A DNA stretch of 45,006 nucleotides from an uncultured Ruminococcus sp. (GTDB taxonomy: Bacteria > Bacillota > Clostridia > Oscillospirales > Acutalibacteraceae): assembly GCA_902779615.1 (NCBI GenBank), contig CACZCM010000003.1:1-45006 (forward strand), read 5' to 3'. The notes under the pieces are model-generated. The model saw nothing but the letters and a program-made list of their open reading frames with translations. It had not been told where the DNA came from and ran no database searches. Both the position numbers and the translations under genes were made by a program. This document shows, in pieces, positions 8,794 to 18,327 of this stretch (position 1 is the first letter of the stretch; every line of letters starts with the position of its first letter).

Positions 8794-9027
8794 ATCCGGT
8801 CGCAATGTCATTAACTTAAGGTTCGATAGAGCTTAGATTAAAGTTTTTGCCCAGCTTTTTTCAAAAAGCGGGCAGGGTGCAGGGGTGAATTCCAAAACAA
8901 TCTGGTGGATTGTTTTGGAAGAGGGGACGCTTTGGCAGAAAGCGTCCCCTACTAACGACAAGAACAAGTTTCCCTCGCCGTCACAAGGCGACGCTAAAGT
9001 CTTAAGTTAATGACATTGATCCGGTCG
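8794..9027. mobile_element. MITE-like non-coding element with 18-bp perfect inverted repeats and target-site duplication
   Basis: Element body 8803-9018 (216 bp). The ends are perfect 18-bp inverted repeats, CAATGTCATTAACTTAAG (8803-8820) and its complement (9001-9018). They are flanked by a direct repeat ATCCGGTCG (8794-8802 and 9019-9027), which reads as a 9-bp target-site duplication. Inside are three hairpins: an imperfect one around 8848-8870, a perfect 13-bp stem (8890-8902/8908-8920) and a perfect 12-bp stem (8922-8933/8939-8950). No reading frame of note exists, so mobilisation would depend on a transposase elsewhere. A partial relative starts at 38751. Confidence 0.85.
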
Positions 9028-9214
9028 CCACGCACACATTCGGCAACAATAATAAAATGTCGATTCTGTATTATTTGGCTGCCGAATTAACAATAATATA
9101 ATGAAAAGGATCGCTGACGAGCTATAAGAAACCGGACTGTGCAAATTGTACAAAAATATCATCAAAGATTATAAATAATCTCCGTTACAAAATCGTAAAA
9201 TTCTCCTGCGGCTA

Positions 9215-9243
9215 TTGACGATTTATAGAAAATGTGTTATATT
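9215..9243 (+). promoter_or_regulatory. Main promoter of the S10-spc-alpha operon
   Basis: TTGACG (9215-9220), a 17-nt spacer, then TATATT (9238-9243) with an extended TGn element directly before the -10. It is the best promoter between the repeat at 8803-9018 and rpsJ, and implies a leader of about 295 nt. Confidence 0.8.
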
Positions 9244-9249
9244 ATTACT

Positions 9250-9543
9250 TGCGTGACTGCACAAGATATGCGATGAAGCGGGAGGTTGCGGCAGGTATTG
9301 CCGGTTTTTCCGTGGAGTATGTCCGATTTTAAACCGGGCGACAGATTTTAAAAGGATAGTGAGAATATGCCGTGTCGTATTCTGCGTGTATCCGTTTGCC
9401 TAAAATTCCCGGTGAACCTTTGCGGTTTTCCGGCTTTTTAAAGCGGTTTTTATGAAACACCCGGCAAGTGGTGCAAACCGTTTGACAAAACAGGCAGTTC
9501 AATTGTCCCCGCCGAAAAAACAATATTTCAGGAGGCGATTATA
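9250..9543 (+). promoter_or_regulatory. Structured 5' leader of the ribosomal operon, possible attenuator
   Basis: The leader is long and contains two terminator-like hairpins: CGGCA/TGCCG followed by TTTTT (9289-9308) and CCGGCTTT/AAAGCGG followed by TTTTT (9430-9451). The 3' arm of the second can instead pair downstream: CGGTTT (9444-9449) with AAACCG (9475-9480), enclosing CACC/GGTG. The two folds are mutually exclusive, the layout expected of transcription attenuation. I do not recognise it as a named ribosomal-protein leader family. Confidence 0.45.
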
Positions 9544-9855
9544 GTGGCAGTCAAGGAAAAAATCAGGATAAGACTTAAGGGTTACGATCATCAGCTCGTA
9601 GATCAGTCGGCAGAGAAGATCGTTGCAACAGCAAAGCGCACAGGCGCAAGGATCTCGGGTCCGGTGCCGCTCCCGACAGAGAAGCAGGTCATCACGATCC
9701 TTCGTGCTGTTCATAAGTATAAGGACAGCCGCGAGCAGTTTGAGATGAGAACTCACAAAAGACTTATCGATATCCTCAGACCGTCCAACAAGACAGTCGA
9801 TGCACTCACAAGCTTGGAACTCCCTGCCGGTGTTGAGATCGAGATCAAGTTATAA
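9544..9855 (+). CDS. rpsJ: 30S ribosomal protein S10
   Basis: A 103-residue S10, first gene of the operon. S10 is a 30S head protein and, as NusE with NusB, takes part in rRNA antitermination. The sequence shows the canonical [21 protein letters not shown] start, GPVPLPTEK loop and HKRLIDI segment. The start is GTG at 9544, with GGAGG 8 nt upstream. It is separated from rplC by 151 nt, the largest gap inside the S10 part of the operon. Confidence 0.97.
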   Translation: MAVKEKIRIRLKGYDHQLVDQSAEKIVATAKRTGARISGPVPLPTEKQVITILRAVHKYKDSREQFEMRTHKRLIDILRPSNKTVDALTSLELPAGVEIEIKL

Positions 9856-9856
9856 T

Positions 9857-9919
9857 TTCGCTGTTCTTATCGCCGCTTTTCACAATATGCATAAGCGGAG
9901 TGAAGGTCAAAACAGTGAA
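9857..9919 (+). promoter_or_regulatory. Structured rpsJ-rplC intercistronic region
   Basis: TTCGCTGTT (9857-9865) can pair with AACAGTGAA (9911-9919; one G-U), enclosing an inner hairpin CCGCTT (9873-9878) / AAGCGG (9893-9898). The whole gap (9856-10006) is far longer than neighbouring gaps, which suggests a processing or regulatory site. No promoter consensus is evident. Confidence 0.4.
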
Positions 9920-10006
9920 TGCAGCTTGTCGGGTATCCCAACCAACCGCATTCGGGGTCAAGTTGGCGAAAGTCAACCAATAACTCTATTTCAGGAGGCA
10001 TGAGAA

Positions 10007-10639
10007 ATGCAAAAAGCTATTATCGGCAAGAAAATCGGCATGACGCAGATTTTCGACGAAACAGGCAAAGTCATTCCGGTAACTGTTGTTGAAGCAGGCC
10101 CTTGCGTTGTTTCAATGAAGAAAACAGTTGAGAATGACGGCTATGCAGCAGTTCAGCTCGGCTTCGGCGATCTTAAGCCGAACAAGGTGAACAAGCCCAT
10201 GAAGGGTCACTTCGAGAAGTCGAATGTTGCACCCAAGAGAACTCTCAGAGAGTTCAGATTCGAAAATACCGATGCTTATGAGCTCGGTCAGATCGTAAAG
10301 GCTGATATCTTTGCGGCAGGCGACAAGATCGATGTTACCGGCACAAGCAAAGGTAAAGGCTACGCAGGCGTTATTAAGCGCTGGAACTTCCAGAGACTTA
10401 AGGAAACACACGGCTCGGGTCCTGTTGCCCGCCACGGCGGTTCAATGGGCGCTTGCTCCACTCCTTCAAGAGTATGGAAGGGCAAGAAGATGGCAGGTCA
10501 CCTCGGTACAGAGAAGGTTACGGTTCAGAACCTTGCAGTAGTTAAGGTAGACGTTGAAAACAACCTTATCGCAGTTAAGGGCGCGATCCCGGGTCCGAAC
10601 GGCGGTACGGTAGTCATCAAAGACAGCGTTAAGGCGTAA
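10007..10639 (+). CDS. rplC: 50S ribosomal protein L3
   Basis: A 210-residue L3, an early assembly protein whose extension reaches the peptidyl-transferase centre. The conserved N-terminus [29 protein letters not shown] and the central loop [10 protein letters not shown] ... [14 protein letters not shown] are intact. The ATG has AGGAGG upstream. The next gene, rplD, follows 17 nt later. Confidence 0.98.
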   Translation: MQKAIIGKKIGMTQIFDETGKVIPVTVVEAGPCVVSMKKTVENDGYAAVQLGFGDLKPNKVNKPMKGHFEKSNVAPKRTLREFRFENTDAYELGQIVKADIFAAGDKIDVTGTSKGKGYAGVIKRWNFQRLKETHGSGPVARHGGSMGACSTPSRVWKGKKMAGHLGTEKVTVQNLAVVKVDVENNLIAVKGAIPGPNGGTVVIKDSVKA

Positions 10640-10656
10640 GGGAAGGAGGAATTAGG

Positions 10657-11280
10657 ATGCCAAATGTAGCAGTAGTGGACATGAAGGGCACAAGGGTTGA
10701 CGATATCAACCTTGCAGATTCCATTTTCGGAATTGAACCGAACGCCGCAGTAATGCACACATTAGTTGTTAATTATCTCGCTAATCAGCGTCAGGGCACA
10801 CAGTCGGCACTCACTCGTTCAGAGGTAAGAGGCGGCGGCAAGAAGCCGTGGCGTCAGAAGGGCACAGGCCACGCTCGTCAGGGTTCTATCAGAGCTCCGC
10901 AGTGGACAAAGGGCGGCGTTGTTTTTGCTCCGAAGCCGAGAGATTACGGATTCTCCGTTAATAAAAAAGTCAGAAGACTCGCTATGAAGTCGGCTTTCTC
11001 GACAAAGGCTCAGGATAACGACATCATCGTTATCGACAGCATTGCAGTTGACGATTACAAGACAAAGGACATCGTTAAAATGCTAAAGGCTGTAGGCTCC
11101 GAGAAAAAGGCGCTTATCGTTCTCCCCGAGGTAGACAAGAAGGTAATCAAGTCTGCTTCGAATATCCCGGGAGTTAAGACGGCACAGGTCAACGAGCTGA
11201 ATGTATATGATATGCTCAATGCAGATAAGCTCATTATCGCTAAGGATGCCGTTGCTAAGATTGAGGAGGTGTACGCATAA
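10657..11280 (+). CDS. rplD: 50S ribosomal protein L4
   Basis: A 207-residue L4, lining the exit tunnel. The tunnel loop is conserved: [19 protein letters not shown] followed by [12 protein letters not shown] and the [12 protein letters not shown] segment. In gammaproteobacteria L4 represses its own operon; whether that applies here is unknown, though the operon leader looks structured. The stop codon overlaps the rplW start by one base. Confidence 0.98.
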   Translation: MPNVAVVDMKGTRVDDINLADSIFGIEPNAAVMHTLVVNYLANQRQGTQSALTRSEVRGGGKKPWRQKGTGHARQGSIRAPQWTKGGVVFAPKPRDYGFSVNKKVRRLAMKSAFSTKAQDNDIIVIDSIAVDDYKTKDIVKMLKAVGSEKKALIVLPEVDKKVIKSASNIPGVKTAQVNELNVYDMLNADKLIIAKDAVAKIEEVYA

Positions 11281-11570
11281 TGTTTGCACAGGACGTTGTT
11301 ATCCGCCCGATCATCACAGAGAAGGGTATGCAGGGTATCGCTGAGAAGAAGTACACCTTTGAGGTTGCTAAGAATGCGAACAAGATCGAGATCAAAAAGG
11401 CTGTTGAGGAGCTTTTCAATGTAAAGGTATCCAAGGTTGCAACAGTTAATGTTCGCGGCAGACTTCGCCGTCAGGGCAGAAATCAGGGTTACACAAGAGC
11501 ATGGAAAAAGGCTTATGTAACACTTACGCCCGACAGCAAGGACATCGAATTTTTTGAAGGCATGATGTAA
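11280..11570 (+). CDS. rplW: 50S ribosomal protein L23
   Basis: A 96-residue L23, at the tunnel exit where trigger factor and the signal recognition particle dock. The family opening DVVIRPIITEKGM and the C-terminal RGRLRRQGRNQGYTRAWKKAYVTL are clear. The ATG overlaps the rplD TAA by one base, implying coupling. The 78-nt gap before rplB contains an 8-bp hairpin, TAAGCTTC/GAAGCTTA, that includes the stop codon. Confidence 0.97.
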   Translation: MFAQDVVIRPIITEKGMQGIAEKKYTFEVAKNANKIEIKKAVEELFNVKVSKVATVNVRGRLRRQGRNQGYTRAWKKAYVTLTPDSKDIEFFEGMM

Positions 11571-11648
11571 GCTTCCGAACAATAAAGAAGCTTATGCAGA
11601 TATGGGGCGCCATTCCCCGCAAAGCCATCATGAGGAGTGTGAAATTAC

Positions 11649-12482
11649 ATGGCAATCAGAGTATATAAGCCGACATCAAACGGCAGAAGAAATATGTCGG
11701 TTACGGACTACTCCGAGCTTAGCAAGGTCGCACCGGAAAAGAGCCTTCTTGAACCGCTCAAGAAGCACTCCGGCAGAAACAGCTACGGCAGAATTACAGT
11801 TCGTCACAAGGGCGGCGGAAACCGCAGAAAGTATCGTGTAATCGACTTTAAGCGTCAGAAGGACGGCGTTGAGGCAACAGTTAAGACACTCGAGTACGAT
11901 CCGAACCGTTCCGCTTTTATCGCTCTCATCGAGTATACAGACGGTGAGAAGGCATATATCATTGCACCTCAGGGTCTTAAGGTAGGCGACAGGGTCGTTT
12001 CGGGTGCAGACGCTGATATCAGCGTGGGCAACGCACTTCCGCTTGCCAATATCCCTACAGGTACATTTATTCATAACGTTGAGCTTTACCCCGGCAGAGG
12101 CGCGCAGCTCGCAAGAAGCGCGGGCATCATGGCTCAGCTTATGGCTAAGGAAAACGGCATGGCACTGCTCAGACTTCCTTCGGGAGAGCTTAGAAACGTT
12201 TCCGCAAAGTGCATGGCTACGATCGGTCAGGTAGGCAATACCGATCATATCAACGTTAAGATCGGTAAGGCAGGCCGTAAGAGACACATGGGCGTTCGCC
12301 CGACAGTCAGAGGTTCGGTAATGAACCCGAACGATCACCCGCACGGCGGTGGTGAGGGTAAGAGCCCGGTAGGACGTCCGGGTCCTGTAACTCCGTGGGG
12401 CAAGCCTGCACTCGGCTACAAGACGAGAAAGCACAAGAAGAGTTCTGATAAGCTTATCGTTAAGCGCAGAAACGGCAAGTAA
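11649..12482 (+). CDS. rplB: 50S ribosomal protein L2
   Basis: A 277-residue, full-length L2, needed for subunit joining and peptidyl-transferase function. The C-terminal signature [18 protein letters not shown], containing the important His, and [19 protein letters not shown] are intact. The ATG has GAGGAG about 11 nt upstream. Confidence 0.98.
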   Translation: MAIRVYKPTSNGRRNMSVTDYSELSKVAPEKSLLEPLKKHSGRNSYGRITVRHKGGGNRRKYRVIDFKRQKDGVEATVKTLEYDPNRSAFIALIEYTDGEKAYIIAPQGLKVGDRVVSGADADISVGNALPLANIPTGTFIHNVELYPGRGAQLARSAGIMAQLMAKENGMALLRLPSGELRNVSAKCMATIGQVGNTDHINVKIGKAGRKRHMGVRPTVRGSVMNPNDHPHGGGEGKSPVGRPGPVTPWGKPALGYKTRKHKKSSDKLIVKRRNGK

Positions 12483-12515
12483 TTAACGAAGGCTTATAGA
12501 GAAAGGAGCTTTATA

Positions 12516-12791
12516 ATGGGCAGAAGTGTTAAGAAGGGCCCTTATGTTCAGCCGGTGCTGCTGAAGAGGGTTCAGGAAATGAACGCTAACGGCGAAAAGA
12601 AGATCCTTAAGACCTGGAGCAGAAGCTCTACGATCTTCCCGGATTTCGTTGGTCATACATTTGCGGTTCATGACGGCCGCAAGCATGTTCCGGTATATGT
12701 TACCGAGGACATGGTAGGTCATAAGCTCGGTGAGTTTGCACCGACAAGAACCTTCAAGGGTCATGCAGGTTCAAAAACAACAAAGAAGTAA
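12516..12791 (+). CDS. rpsS: 30S ribosomal protein S19
   Basis: A 91-residue S19, a 30S head protein contacting S13 and the A-site finger. [19 protein letters not shown] and the later [13 protein letters not shown] motif are typical. AAAGGAG precedes the ATG. It is 33 nt after rplB and 21 nt before rplV. Confidence 0.98.
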   Translation: MGRSVKKGPYVQPVLLKRVQEMNANGEKKILKTWSRSSTIFPDFVGHTFAVHDGRKHVPVYVTEDMVGHKLGEFAPTRTFKGHAGSKTTKK

Positions 12792-12812
12792 TGCCGAAAG
12801 GAGTTTAAACAC

Positions 12813-13151
12813 ATGGAAGCTAAAGCTTATTTAAAGTATGCTCGCATTTCGCCGAGAAAGGTTTCTGTTGTTCTTGATCTTATCAGAAACAAGCCGGTTG
12901 ATCTTGCAATGGCTATCCTCAAGCATACTCCCAAGGCAGCTTGTGAGGATTTGCAGAAGCTGCTCAAGTCAGCCATTGCAAATGCTGAGAATAACCACGA
13001 TATGGATGTTTCGAAGCTCTATGTTGCAGAGTGCTCGGTAAGCCAGGGTCCTATCCTCAAGCGTATCCGCCCGAGAGCTCAGGGCAGAGCATTCAGAATC
13101 GACAAGAAAACATCACACATTACCCTTGTACTCAAGGAAATGGAAAACTAA
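12813..13151 (+). CDS. rplV: 50S ribosomal protein L22
   Basis: A 112-residue L22, whose beta-hairpin lines the exit tunnel. [19 protein letters not shown] and the hairpin [18 protein letters not shown] are conserved. AAAGGAG precedes the ATG start. Confidence 0.98.
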   Translation: MEAKAYLKYARISPRKVSVVLDLIRNKPVDLAMAILKHTPKAACEDLQKLLKSAIANAENNHDMDVSKLYVAECSVSQGPILKRIRPRAQGRAFRIDKKTSHITLVLKEMEN

Positions 13152-13169
13152 GAAGGGGAGGTTAGAGTA

Positions 13170-13835
13170 ATGGGCCAGAAAGTACATCCGCACGGTTTGC
13201 GTGTCGGCGTGATCAAGGATTGGGATTCCCGCTGGTATGCAAATGATAAGGATTTCGGAGATACTCTTGTTGAGGACTACAACCTCCGTAAGACCTTAAA
13301 GAAGCAGCTCTATGCCGCAGGCATAGCTAAGATAGAGATCGAGCGCACAAAGCAGAGGGTGAGGATCCACATTCGCTGCGCAAAGCCGGGTATGGTTATC
13401 GGCAGAGGCGGTCAGGAGATCGAGAAGCTCAGACTCCAGTGCGAGAAAATGCTGGGTAAGGCAGTTTCGATCGACATCGTTGAGGTAAAGACCCCTGACA
13501 CTAACGCGCAGCTCGTTGCAGAGAGCATTGCAGCTCAGCTCGAGAAGAGAATTTCGTTCCGCCGCGCTATGAAGCAGGCGATCGGCAGAGCAATGCGCCT
13601 TAACGTTAAGGGTATCAAGACTCAGTGCTCCGGTCGTTTGGGCGGCGCAGAGATCGCAAGAACAGAACAGTATCACGAGGGTACTATTCCGCTTCAGACG
13701 ATCCGTGCAGATATCGATTACGGTTTTGCAGAGGCAAACACAACCTACGGTAAGGTAGGCGTTAAGGTTTGGATCTACAAGGGCGAGGTTCTTGCTGACA
13801 ACCGCAAGTCACACAGAGAAGGGGGCGTTAAGTAA
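13170..13835 (+). CDS. rpsC: 30S ribosomal protein S3
   Basis: A 221-residue S3 at the mRNA entry tunnel. [20 protein letters not shown] is the standard N-terminus; the KH domain motif [14 protein letters not shown] and the C-terminal [12 protein letters not shown] are present. GGGGAGG precedes the ATG. Its TAA overlaps the rplP ATG by one base. Confidence 0.98.
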   Translation: MGQKVHPHGLRVGVIKDWDSRWYANDKDFGDTLVEDYNLRKTLKKQLYAAGIAKIEIERTKQRVRIHIRCAKPGMVIGRGGQEIEKLRLQCEKMLGKAVSIDIVEVKTPDTNAQLVAESIAAQLEKRISFRRAMKQAIGRAMRLNVKGIKTQCSGRLGGAEIARTEQYHEGTIPLQTIRADIDYGFAEANTTYGKVGVKVWIYKGEVLADNRKSHREGGVK

Positions 13836-14254
13836 TGTTAATGCCTAAGCGCGTTAAGCATCGTAAGGTTCACAGAGGCCGTATGAAGGGCAGAGCACTT
13901 CGCGGCAATAAGGTAGCATATGGCGAGTTTGGTCTGATGGCTGAGCAGCCGGCATGGATCAAATCAAACCAGATCGAGGCAGCCCGTGTTGCTATGACAC
14001 GTTACTGCAAGAGATTCGGTAAGGTTTGGATCAAAATATTCCCTGACAAGCCGATCTCGAGCAAGCCTCTCGGCACTCGAATGGGTAAAGGTAAGGGTGC
14101 GCCCGAGTATTGGGTAGCAGTTGTAAAGCCCGGCAAGGTTATGTTTGAGCTGGGCGGTGTACCTGAGGAAACAGCAAGAGAGGCTATGCGTCTTGCAGCT
14201 GCTAAGCTGCCGATCAAGTGCAAGTTTGTTAAGAAGGAAGAAACGGAGGGTTAA
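13835..14254 (+). CDS. rplP: 50S ribosomal protein L16
   Basis: A 139-residue L16, near the A-site tRNA elbow. [19 protein letters not shown] is the usual start, supporting the ATG at 13835 rather than the ATG two codons later. [21 protein letters not shown] is the conserved central motif. The start overlaps the rpsC stop. Confidence 0.98.
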   Translation: MLMPKRVKHRKVHRGRMKGRALRGNKVAYGEFGLMAEQPAWIKSNQIEAARVAMTRYCKRFGKVWIKIFPDKPISSKPLGTRMGKGKGAPEYWVAVVKPGKVMFELGGVPEETAREAMRLAAAKLPIKCKFVKKEETEG

Positions 14255-14259
14255 GCAGA

Positions 14260-14466
14260 ATGAAGGCATCAGAGATCAAAGAACTCACAGCTGAAGAGCT
14301 TCAGGAGAAGCTGAAGTCGCTTAAGCAGGAACTGTTTAATCTTCGTTTTCAGCTCGCTATAAATCAGCTTGATAACCCCATGCGCATCAAAGAGGTCAAA
14401 AAGGACATCGCTCGTGTTCTGACTGTTATGAAGCAGCAGGAACTTGAGAGCATCAAGAATGCGTAA
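14260..14466 (+). CDS. rpmC: 50S ribosomal protein L29
   Basis: A 68-residue two-helix L29 at the tunnel exit. The [20 protein letters not shown] motif is characteristic. The Shine-Dalgarno GGAGGG lies in the last codons of rplP, 9 nt upstream of the ATG. Confidence 0.97.
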   Translation: MKASEIKELTAEELQEKLKSLKQELFNLRFQLAINQLDNPMRIKEVKKDIARVLTVMKQQELESIKNA

Positions 14467-14483
14467 TGGAAGGAGGGTTTACC

Positions 14484-14741
14484 GTGAGTGAAAGAAATTT
14501 AAGAAAAACACAGGTCGGCAAAGTCGTAAGCGACAAGATGGACAAGACCATCGTTGTAGCTGTTGAAGACAGCGTTAAGCACCCGCTTTACAAGAAGGTC
14601 GTTAAGAGAACTATCAAGTTCAAGGCTCATGATGAGAACAATGAGGCCGGCATCGGTGATCGTGTTAAAATCATGGAAACTCGTCCTCTTTCCAAGGAGA
14701 AGAGATGGCGTCTTGTTTCAATCATCGAGAAAGCAAAGTAA
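14484..14741 (+). CDS. rpsQ: 30S ribosomal protein S17
   Basis: An 85-residue S17, an OB-fold protein of 30S early assembly. [21 protein letters not shown] and [16 protein letters not shown] ending ([15 protein letters not shown]) identify it. I chose the GTG at 14484 because AGGAGGG lies just upstream and the length then matches the family; an in-frame ATG at 14466 would add six residues and place the ribosome site inside the gene. Confidence 0.97.
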   Translation: MSERNLRKTQVGKVVSDKMDKTIVVAVEDSVKHPLYKKVVKRTIKFKAHDENNEAGIGDRVKIMETRPLSKEKRWRLVSIIEKAK

Positions 14742-14784
14742 TATTGGCAATACTGACCAAACGTAATTAAAGGAGGAAATCACT

Positions 14785-15153
14785 GTGATTCAACAGCAGA
14801 CATACCTCAAGGTTGCCGATAACACCGGTGCAAAGGAGCTTATGTGCATTCGTGTTCTCGGAGGTACCGGCAGAAGGTACGCTAACATTGGCGATGTCGT
14901 TGTTGCTTCTGTTAAGAAGGCAGCACCGGGCGGCACCGTTAAAAAGGGCGATGTAGTTAAAGCAGTAGTCGTTCGCTCCAAGAAGGGCGTTAGACGTGAA
15001 GACGGCACATATATTCGTTTCGATGAGAATGCAGCCGTTATCATAAAGGAAGACAAGAACCCTAGAGGTACTCGTATTTTCGGACCCGTAGCTAGAGAGC
15101 TTCGTGATAAGGATTACATGAAGATCCTTTCGCTCGCTCCGGAAGTACTTTAA
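14785..15153 (+). CDS. rplN: 50S ribosomal protein L14
   Basis: A 122-residue L14, at the subunit interface and the docking site of the silencing factor Rsf[21 protein letters not shown] and the ending [17 protein letters not shown] are diagnostic. The start is GTG at 14785 with AGGAGG upstream. Confidence 0.98.
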   Translation: MIQQQTYLKVADNTGAKELMCIRVLGGTGRRYANIGDVVVASVKKAAPGGTVKKGDVVKAVVVRSKKGVRREDGTYIRFDENAAVIIKEDKNPRGTRIFGPVARELRDKDYMKILSLAPEVL

Positions 15154-15167
15154 TGGAGGTGGCCGTT

Positions 15168-15488
15168 ATGAATAACAAAGTTCATGTTAAAACGGGTGAC
15201 ACCGTACTTATCATCAGCGGCAGAGACCGCGGCAAGAAGGGCAAGGTCCTGGCAGTATCTCCCAAGGAGGGCAAGGTCATTGTCGAGAAGTGCAACATGG
15301 TCTCCAAGCACATCAAGCCCAGAAGAATGGGCGAGCAGGGCGGCATCGTAAAGGCCGAGGCTGCTATATACGCTTCCAAGGTGCAGGTAGTTTGCCCTCG
15401 CTGCGGCAAGCAGACAAGAGTAGGCCACAAGATTCTTGCAGATGGCAAGAAAGAGCGTATTTGCGTTAAATGCAAGGAAGCACTTTAA
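15168..15488 (+). CDS. rplX: 50S ribosomal protein L24
   Basis: A 106-residue L24, an assembly initiator near the tunnel exit. The KOW motif lies near the N-terminus (GDTVLIISGRDRGKKGKV). The C-terminus has a CPRC ... CVKC four-cysteine ribbon, as in many Firmicute L24 proteins, which may bind zinc. The ATG at 15168 is preferred over an in-frame ATG at 15153 because GGAGGT lies 7 nt upstream of it. Confidence 0.97.
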   Translation: MNNKVHVKTGDTVLIISGRDRGKKGKVLAVSPKEGKVIVEKCNMVSKHIKPRRMGEQGGIVKAEAAIYASKVQVVCPRCGKQTRVGHKILADGKKERICVKCKEAL

Positions 15489-15502
15489 GGAGGGGTTGTT
15501 AA

Positions 15503-16042
15503 GTGGCAAGATTAAAGGAATATTACAAGAGTGAAGTTGCCCCGGCTCTTATGAAGAAGTATTCTTACAAGAGTGTAATGCAGATCCCGAAGCTTGAGAA
15601 GATCGTTCTGAACGTAGGCGCAGGCGAGGCCAGAGAGAACTCTAAGGTTATCGACGCTATCGCAGGCGATATGGCAGCTATCACGGGACAGAAGCCCTAT
15701 ATCTGCAAGGCTAAGAAGTCTATCGCTAACTTTAAGCTCAGAGAGGGTATGAACATCGGCGTTAAGGTTACTCTCCGCGGCGACAGAATGTATGAGTTTC
15801 TCGACAGATTCTTCAACGTAGCTCTTCCGAGAGTACGTGACTTCAGAGGGATCAACCCGAACTCCTTCGACGGCAGAGGCAACTATAACATGGGTCTTAA
15901 GGAACAGCTCATTTTCCCTGAGATCGATTTCGATAAGATCGACAAGGTTCGCGGTATGGACATTTGCTTCGTTACTACCGCACATACAGATGAAGAGGCT
16001 CGTGAGCTTTTGAAGCTGATGGGCGCTCCGTTCTCAAAGTAA
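15503..16042 (+). CDS. rplE: 50S ribosomal protein L5
   Basis: A 179-residue L5, which binds 5S rRNA in the central protuberance. [31 protein letters not shown] and the [18 protein letters not shown] block are standard. The start codon is GTG with GGAGGGG upstream. Confidence 0.98.
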   Translation: MARLKEYYKSEVAPALMKKYSYKSVMQIPKLEKIVLNVGAGEARENSKVIDAIAGDMAAITGQKPYICKAKKSIANFKLREGMNIGVKVTLRGDRMYEFLDRFFNVALPRVRDFRGINPNSFDGRGNYNMGLKEQLIFPEIDFDKIDKVRGMDICFVTTAHTDEEARELLKLMGAPFSK

Positions 16043-16055
16043 GGAGGGGTAAGCA

Positions 16056-16241
16056 GTGGCTAAGAAGTCAATGAAGGTAAAGCAGCAGAGAACACCTAAG
16101 TACTCTACAAGAAGTTACACAAGATGCAAGATTTGCGGTAGACCACACGCATACCTCCGCAAGTTCGGTATCTGCCGTATCTGCTTCCGTGAGCTCGCTT
16201 ACAAGGGCGAGATCCCCGGAGTTAAGAAGGCAAGCTGGTAA
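16056..16241 (+). CDS. rpsN: 30S ribosomal protein S14, zinc-binding type Z
   Basis: A 61-residue S14 of the short zinc type. The ribbon [20 protein letters not shown] has the four cysteines. A zinc-independent paralogue, often found elsewhere under Zur control, is not in this window. The start is GTG with AGGAGGGG upstream. Confidence 0.97.
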   Translation: MAKKSMKVKQQRTPKYSTRSYTRCKICGRPHAYLRKFGICRICFRELAYKGEIPGVKKASW

Positions 16242-16262
16242 TATAAGAAGGAGGAATTAATT

Positions 16263-16661
16263 ATGCAGATTACTGATTCAATTGCAGATTTGCTTACAAG
16301 AATTCGTAATGCAAGCACTGCTAAGCACGATACTGTCGATATTCCTGCTTCCAACATGAAGAAGTCTATTTGTCAGATCCTTGTTGACGAGGGCTACATC
16401 AAGAGCTTCTCGGTAGCAGAAGACGGCAAGCAGGGCGTTATCACAGTCGTACTCAAGTACGGCCCCAACAAGACTCCTGTAATTCAGGGTCTTAAGAGAG
16501 TTTCGAAGCCGGGTCTTCGCATTTATACAAATGTCGAGGATATGCCGAAGGTTATGAAGGGCCTCGGCGTAGCTATCGTTTCAACGTCCAAGGGCGTTAT
16601 GACAGATAAGCAGGCAAGACGTGAAAACGTCGGCGGCGAAGTTCTCGCATTTATTTGGTAA
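16263..16661 (+). CDS. rpsH: 30S ribosomal protein S8
   Basis: A 132-residue S8, a central 30S assembly protein. [18 protein letters not shown] and the C-terminal [26 protein letters not shown] are conserved. The ATG follows AGGAGG. In E. coli S8 represses the spc operon; no equivalent site is claimed here. Confidence 0.98.
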   Translation: MQITDSIADLLTRIRNASTAKHDTVDIPASNMKKSICQILVDEGYIKSFSVAEDGKQGVITVVLKYGPNKTPVIQGLKRVSKPGLRIYTNVEDMPKVMKGLGVAIVSTSKGVMTDKQARRENVGGEVLAFIW

Positions 16662-16676
16662 TAGGGAGGTGCGATC

Positions 16677-17219
16677 ATGTCTCGAATTGGAAGAAAACCT
16701 ATAAATATTCCCGCCGGAGTTACGGTTACCGTTAACGATGGTGAAATCACTGTTAAGGGACCCAAGGGTACTCTTACAAAGAACTACCACACCAACATGA
16801 ACGTCAAGGTCGAGGGCGCAGAGATCATCGTTACACGTCCTAATGACGATAAGCTTAACAGGTCTCTCCACGGTCTTACCCGTACAAACATCGCAAACAT
16901 GGTTGAGGGTGTTACCAACGGCTTCAAGAAGGAGCTTGAGGTAAACGGCGTTGGTTACCGTGTGCTCAAGAAGGGCAAGGACTGCGTGATGAACCTCGGT
17001 TATTCGCACACTGTTACAGTGTCCGATACAGACGACATCACGATCGAGTGCCCCACACAGAACAAGATCATTATCTCAGGCATCGATAAGCAAAAGGTAG
17101 GTCAGTTTGCTGCCGAGGTAAGAGAGAAGCGTCCGCCGGAGCCGTACAAGGGCAAGGGTATCAAGTATGTTGACGAGCATATCCGCCGCAAGGAAGGCAA
17201 GGCCGGTAAGGGTAAATAA
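16677..17219 (+). CDS. rplF: 50S ribosomal protein L6
   Basis: A 180-residue L6 with the two tandem L6 folds; it sits near the factor-binding site. MSRIGRKPINIPAGVTV and RPPEPYKGKGIKYVDEHIRRKEGK are typical. GGGAGG precedes the ATG by 8 nt. Confidence 0.98.
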   Translation: MSRIGRKPINIPAGVTVTVNDGEITVKGPKGTLTKNYHTNMNVKVEGAEIIVTRPNDDKLNRSLHGLTRTNIANMVEGVTNGFKKELEVNGVGYRVLKKGKDCVMNLGYSHTVTVSDTDDITIECPTQNKIIISGIDKQKVGQFAAEVREKRPPEPYKGKGIKYVDEHIRRKEGKAGKGK

Positions 17220-17236
17220 TTAAGGAGTGAAAAATA

Positions 17237-17596
17237 ATGGTTAAGAAGCCTGACACCAACAAGGCAAGAATTAAGCGCCACATGAGAGTCCGCAACAAGA
17301 TCAGCGGAACTGCGGAGCGCCCGAGACTCAATGTTTTCCGCTCCAACACCAATATTTACGCTCAGGTCATTGATGATCTCAGCGGAAAGACTCTTGCAAG
17401 TGCATCTTCTCTTGATAAGGAGATCACAGCAAACGGCGGAAACAAGGAAGCAGCTAAGGAAGTCGGAAAGCTCGTTGCTAAGCGTGCAGCCGACAAGGGT
17501 ATCACCGAAGTCGTATTCGACAGAGGCGGTTATGTATATCACGGCAGAGTTAAAGAACTCGCCGACGGCGCTCGTGAGGGCGGCCTGAAGTTCTAA
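17237..17596 (+). CDS. rplR: 50S ribosomal protein L18
   Basis: A 119-residue L18, a 5S rRNA binder. The family block [27 protein letters not shown] segment and the [24 protein letters not shown]-terminus are present. AAGGAG precedes the ATG. Confidence 0.97.
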   Translation: MVKKPDTNKARIKRHMRVRNKISGTAERPRLNVFRSNTNIYAQVIDDLSGKTLASASSLDKEITANGGNKEAAKEVGKLVAKRAADKGITEVVFDRGGYVYHGRVKELADGAREGGLKF

Positions 17597-17614
17597 GTAA
17601 GGGAGGAAATCACT

Positions 17615-18115
17615 TTGGTAAAAACTGACGCACCTGTAACAGAGGTAGAGTTGAAGGAACGTGTTGTAGCCATCAACCGTGTTTCTAAGACTGTAAAGGG
17701 CGGCCGTATCTTTAAGTTCGCCGCACTCGTAGTTGTCGGTGACGGCAACGGCACAGTAGGCTTCGGCATCGGCAAAGCAGGCGAAGTTCCGGACGCTATC
17801 CGCAAGGGCATCGAAGATGCTAAGAAGAACCTTATCAAGGTTTCCCTTAAGGGCACAACTATTCCCCACGAGATCATCGGTGAGTATGGCGCAGGCAGAG
17901 TTCTCATGAAGCCCGCCGCTCCCGGTACCGGCGTTATCGCAGGCGGCCCCGTTCGTGCCGTTGTAGAGGCAGTTGGCATTAAGGATATCAGAACAAAGGC
18001 TCTTCGTTCCAATAATCCGTGCAACGTAGTAAGAGCAACACTTCAGGGTCTTGCCGCTCTTCGTTCGGCAGAGCAGGTAGCTGCAATTCGCGGCATCTCT
18101 GTTAAGGATCTTTAA
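17615..18115 (+). CDS. rpsE: 30S ribosomal protein S5
   Basis: A 166-residue S5, involved in decoding fidelity and mRNA unwinding. [19 protein letters not shown], the [20 protein letters not shown] segment and the S5 C-terminal domain ([20 protein letters not shown]) are clear. The start is a TTG at 17615 with GGGAGG 8 nt upstream; no better ATG exists near the expected N-terminus. Confidence 0.97.
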   Translation: MVKTDAPVTEVELKERVVAINRVSKTVKGGRIFKFAALVVVGDGNGTVGFGIGKAGEVPDAIRKGIEDAKKNLIKVSLKGTTIPHEIIGEYGAGRVLMKPAAPGTGVIAGGPVRAVVEAVGIKDIRTKALRSNNPCNVVRATLQGLAALRSAEQVAAIRGISVKDL

Positions 18116-18130
18116 TGGGAGGGCAGCGAA

Positions 18131-18310
18131 ATGACAATTACAATCAAGCTCGTAAAGAGTCTTATCGGCGCTAAGAAGGATCAGATCGCTACGGCTGATT
18201 CACTCGGCCTTCGCAAGATCGGCAACGCAACAACTCAGCCCGATAATCCTCAGACAAGAGGCAAAATCAAGAAGATCAGTCACCTCATTGAGGTAACTGA
18301 GAACGCATAA
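18131..18310 (+). CDS. rpmD: 50S ribosomal protein L30
   Basis: A 59-residue L30, read directly from the sequence: it starts [21 protein letters not shown] and continues [22 protein letters not shown], ending HLIEVTENA. It has the family pattern of a short beta-alpha-beta protein and sits in its usual place between S5 and L15. GGGAGG lies upstream of the ATG. It is 15 nt after rpsE and 17 nt before rplO. Confidence 0.96.
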   Translation: MTITIKLVKSLIGAKKDQIATADSLGLRKIGNATTQPDNPQTRGKIKKISHLIEVTENA

Positions 18311-18327
18311 GCAAGGAGGTGCTCAAG

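Noticed and set aside
12004..12234. Frames inside ribosomal protein genes on both strands
   Set aside because: They are out-of-frame shadows of highly conserved genes; none has its own ribosome site or family signature.
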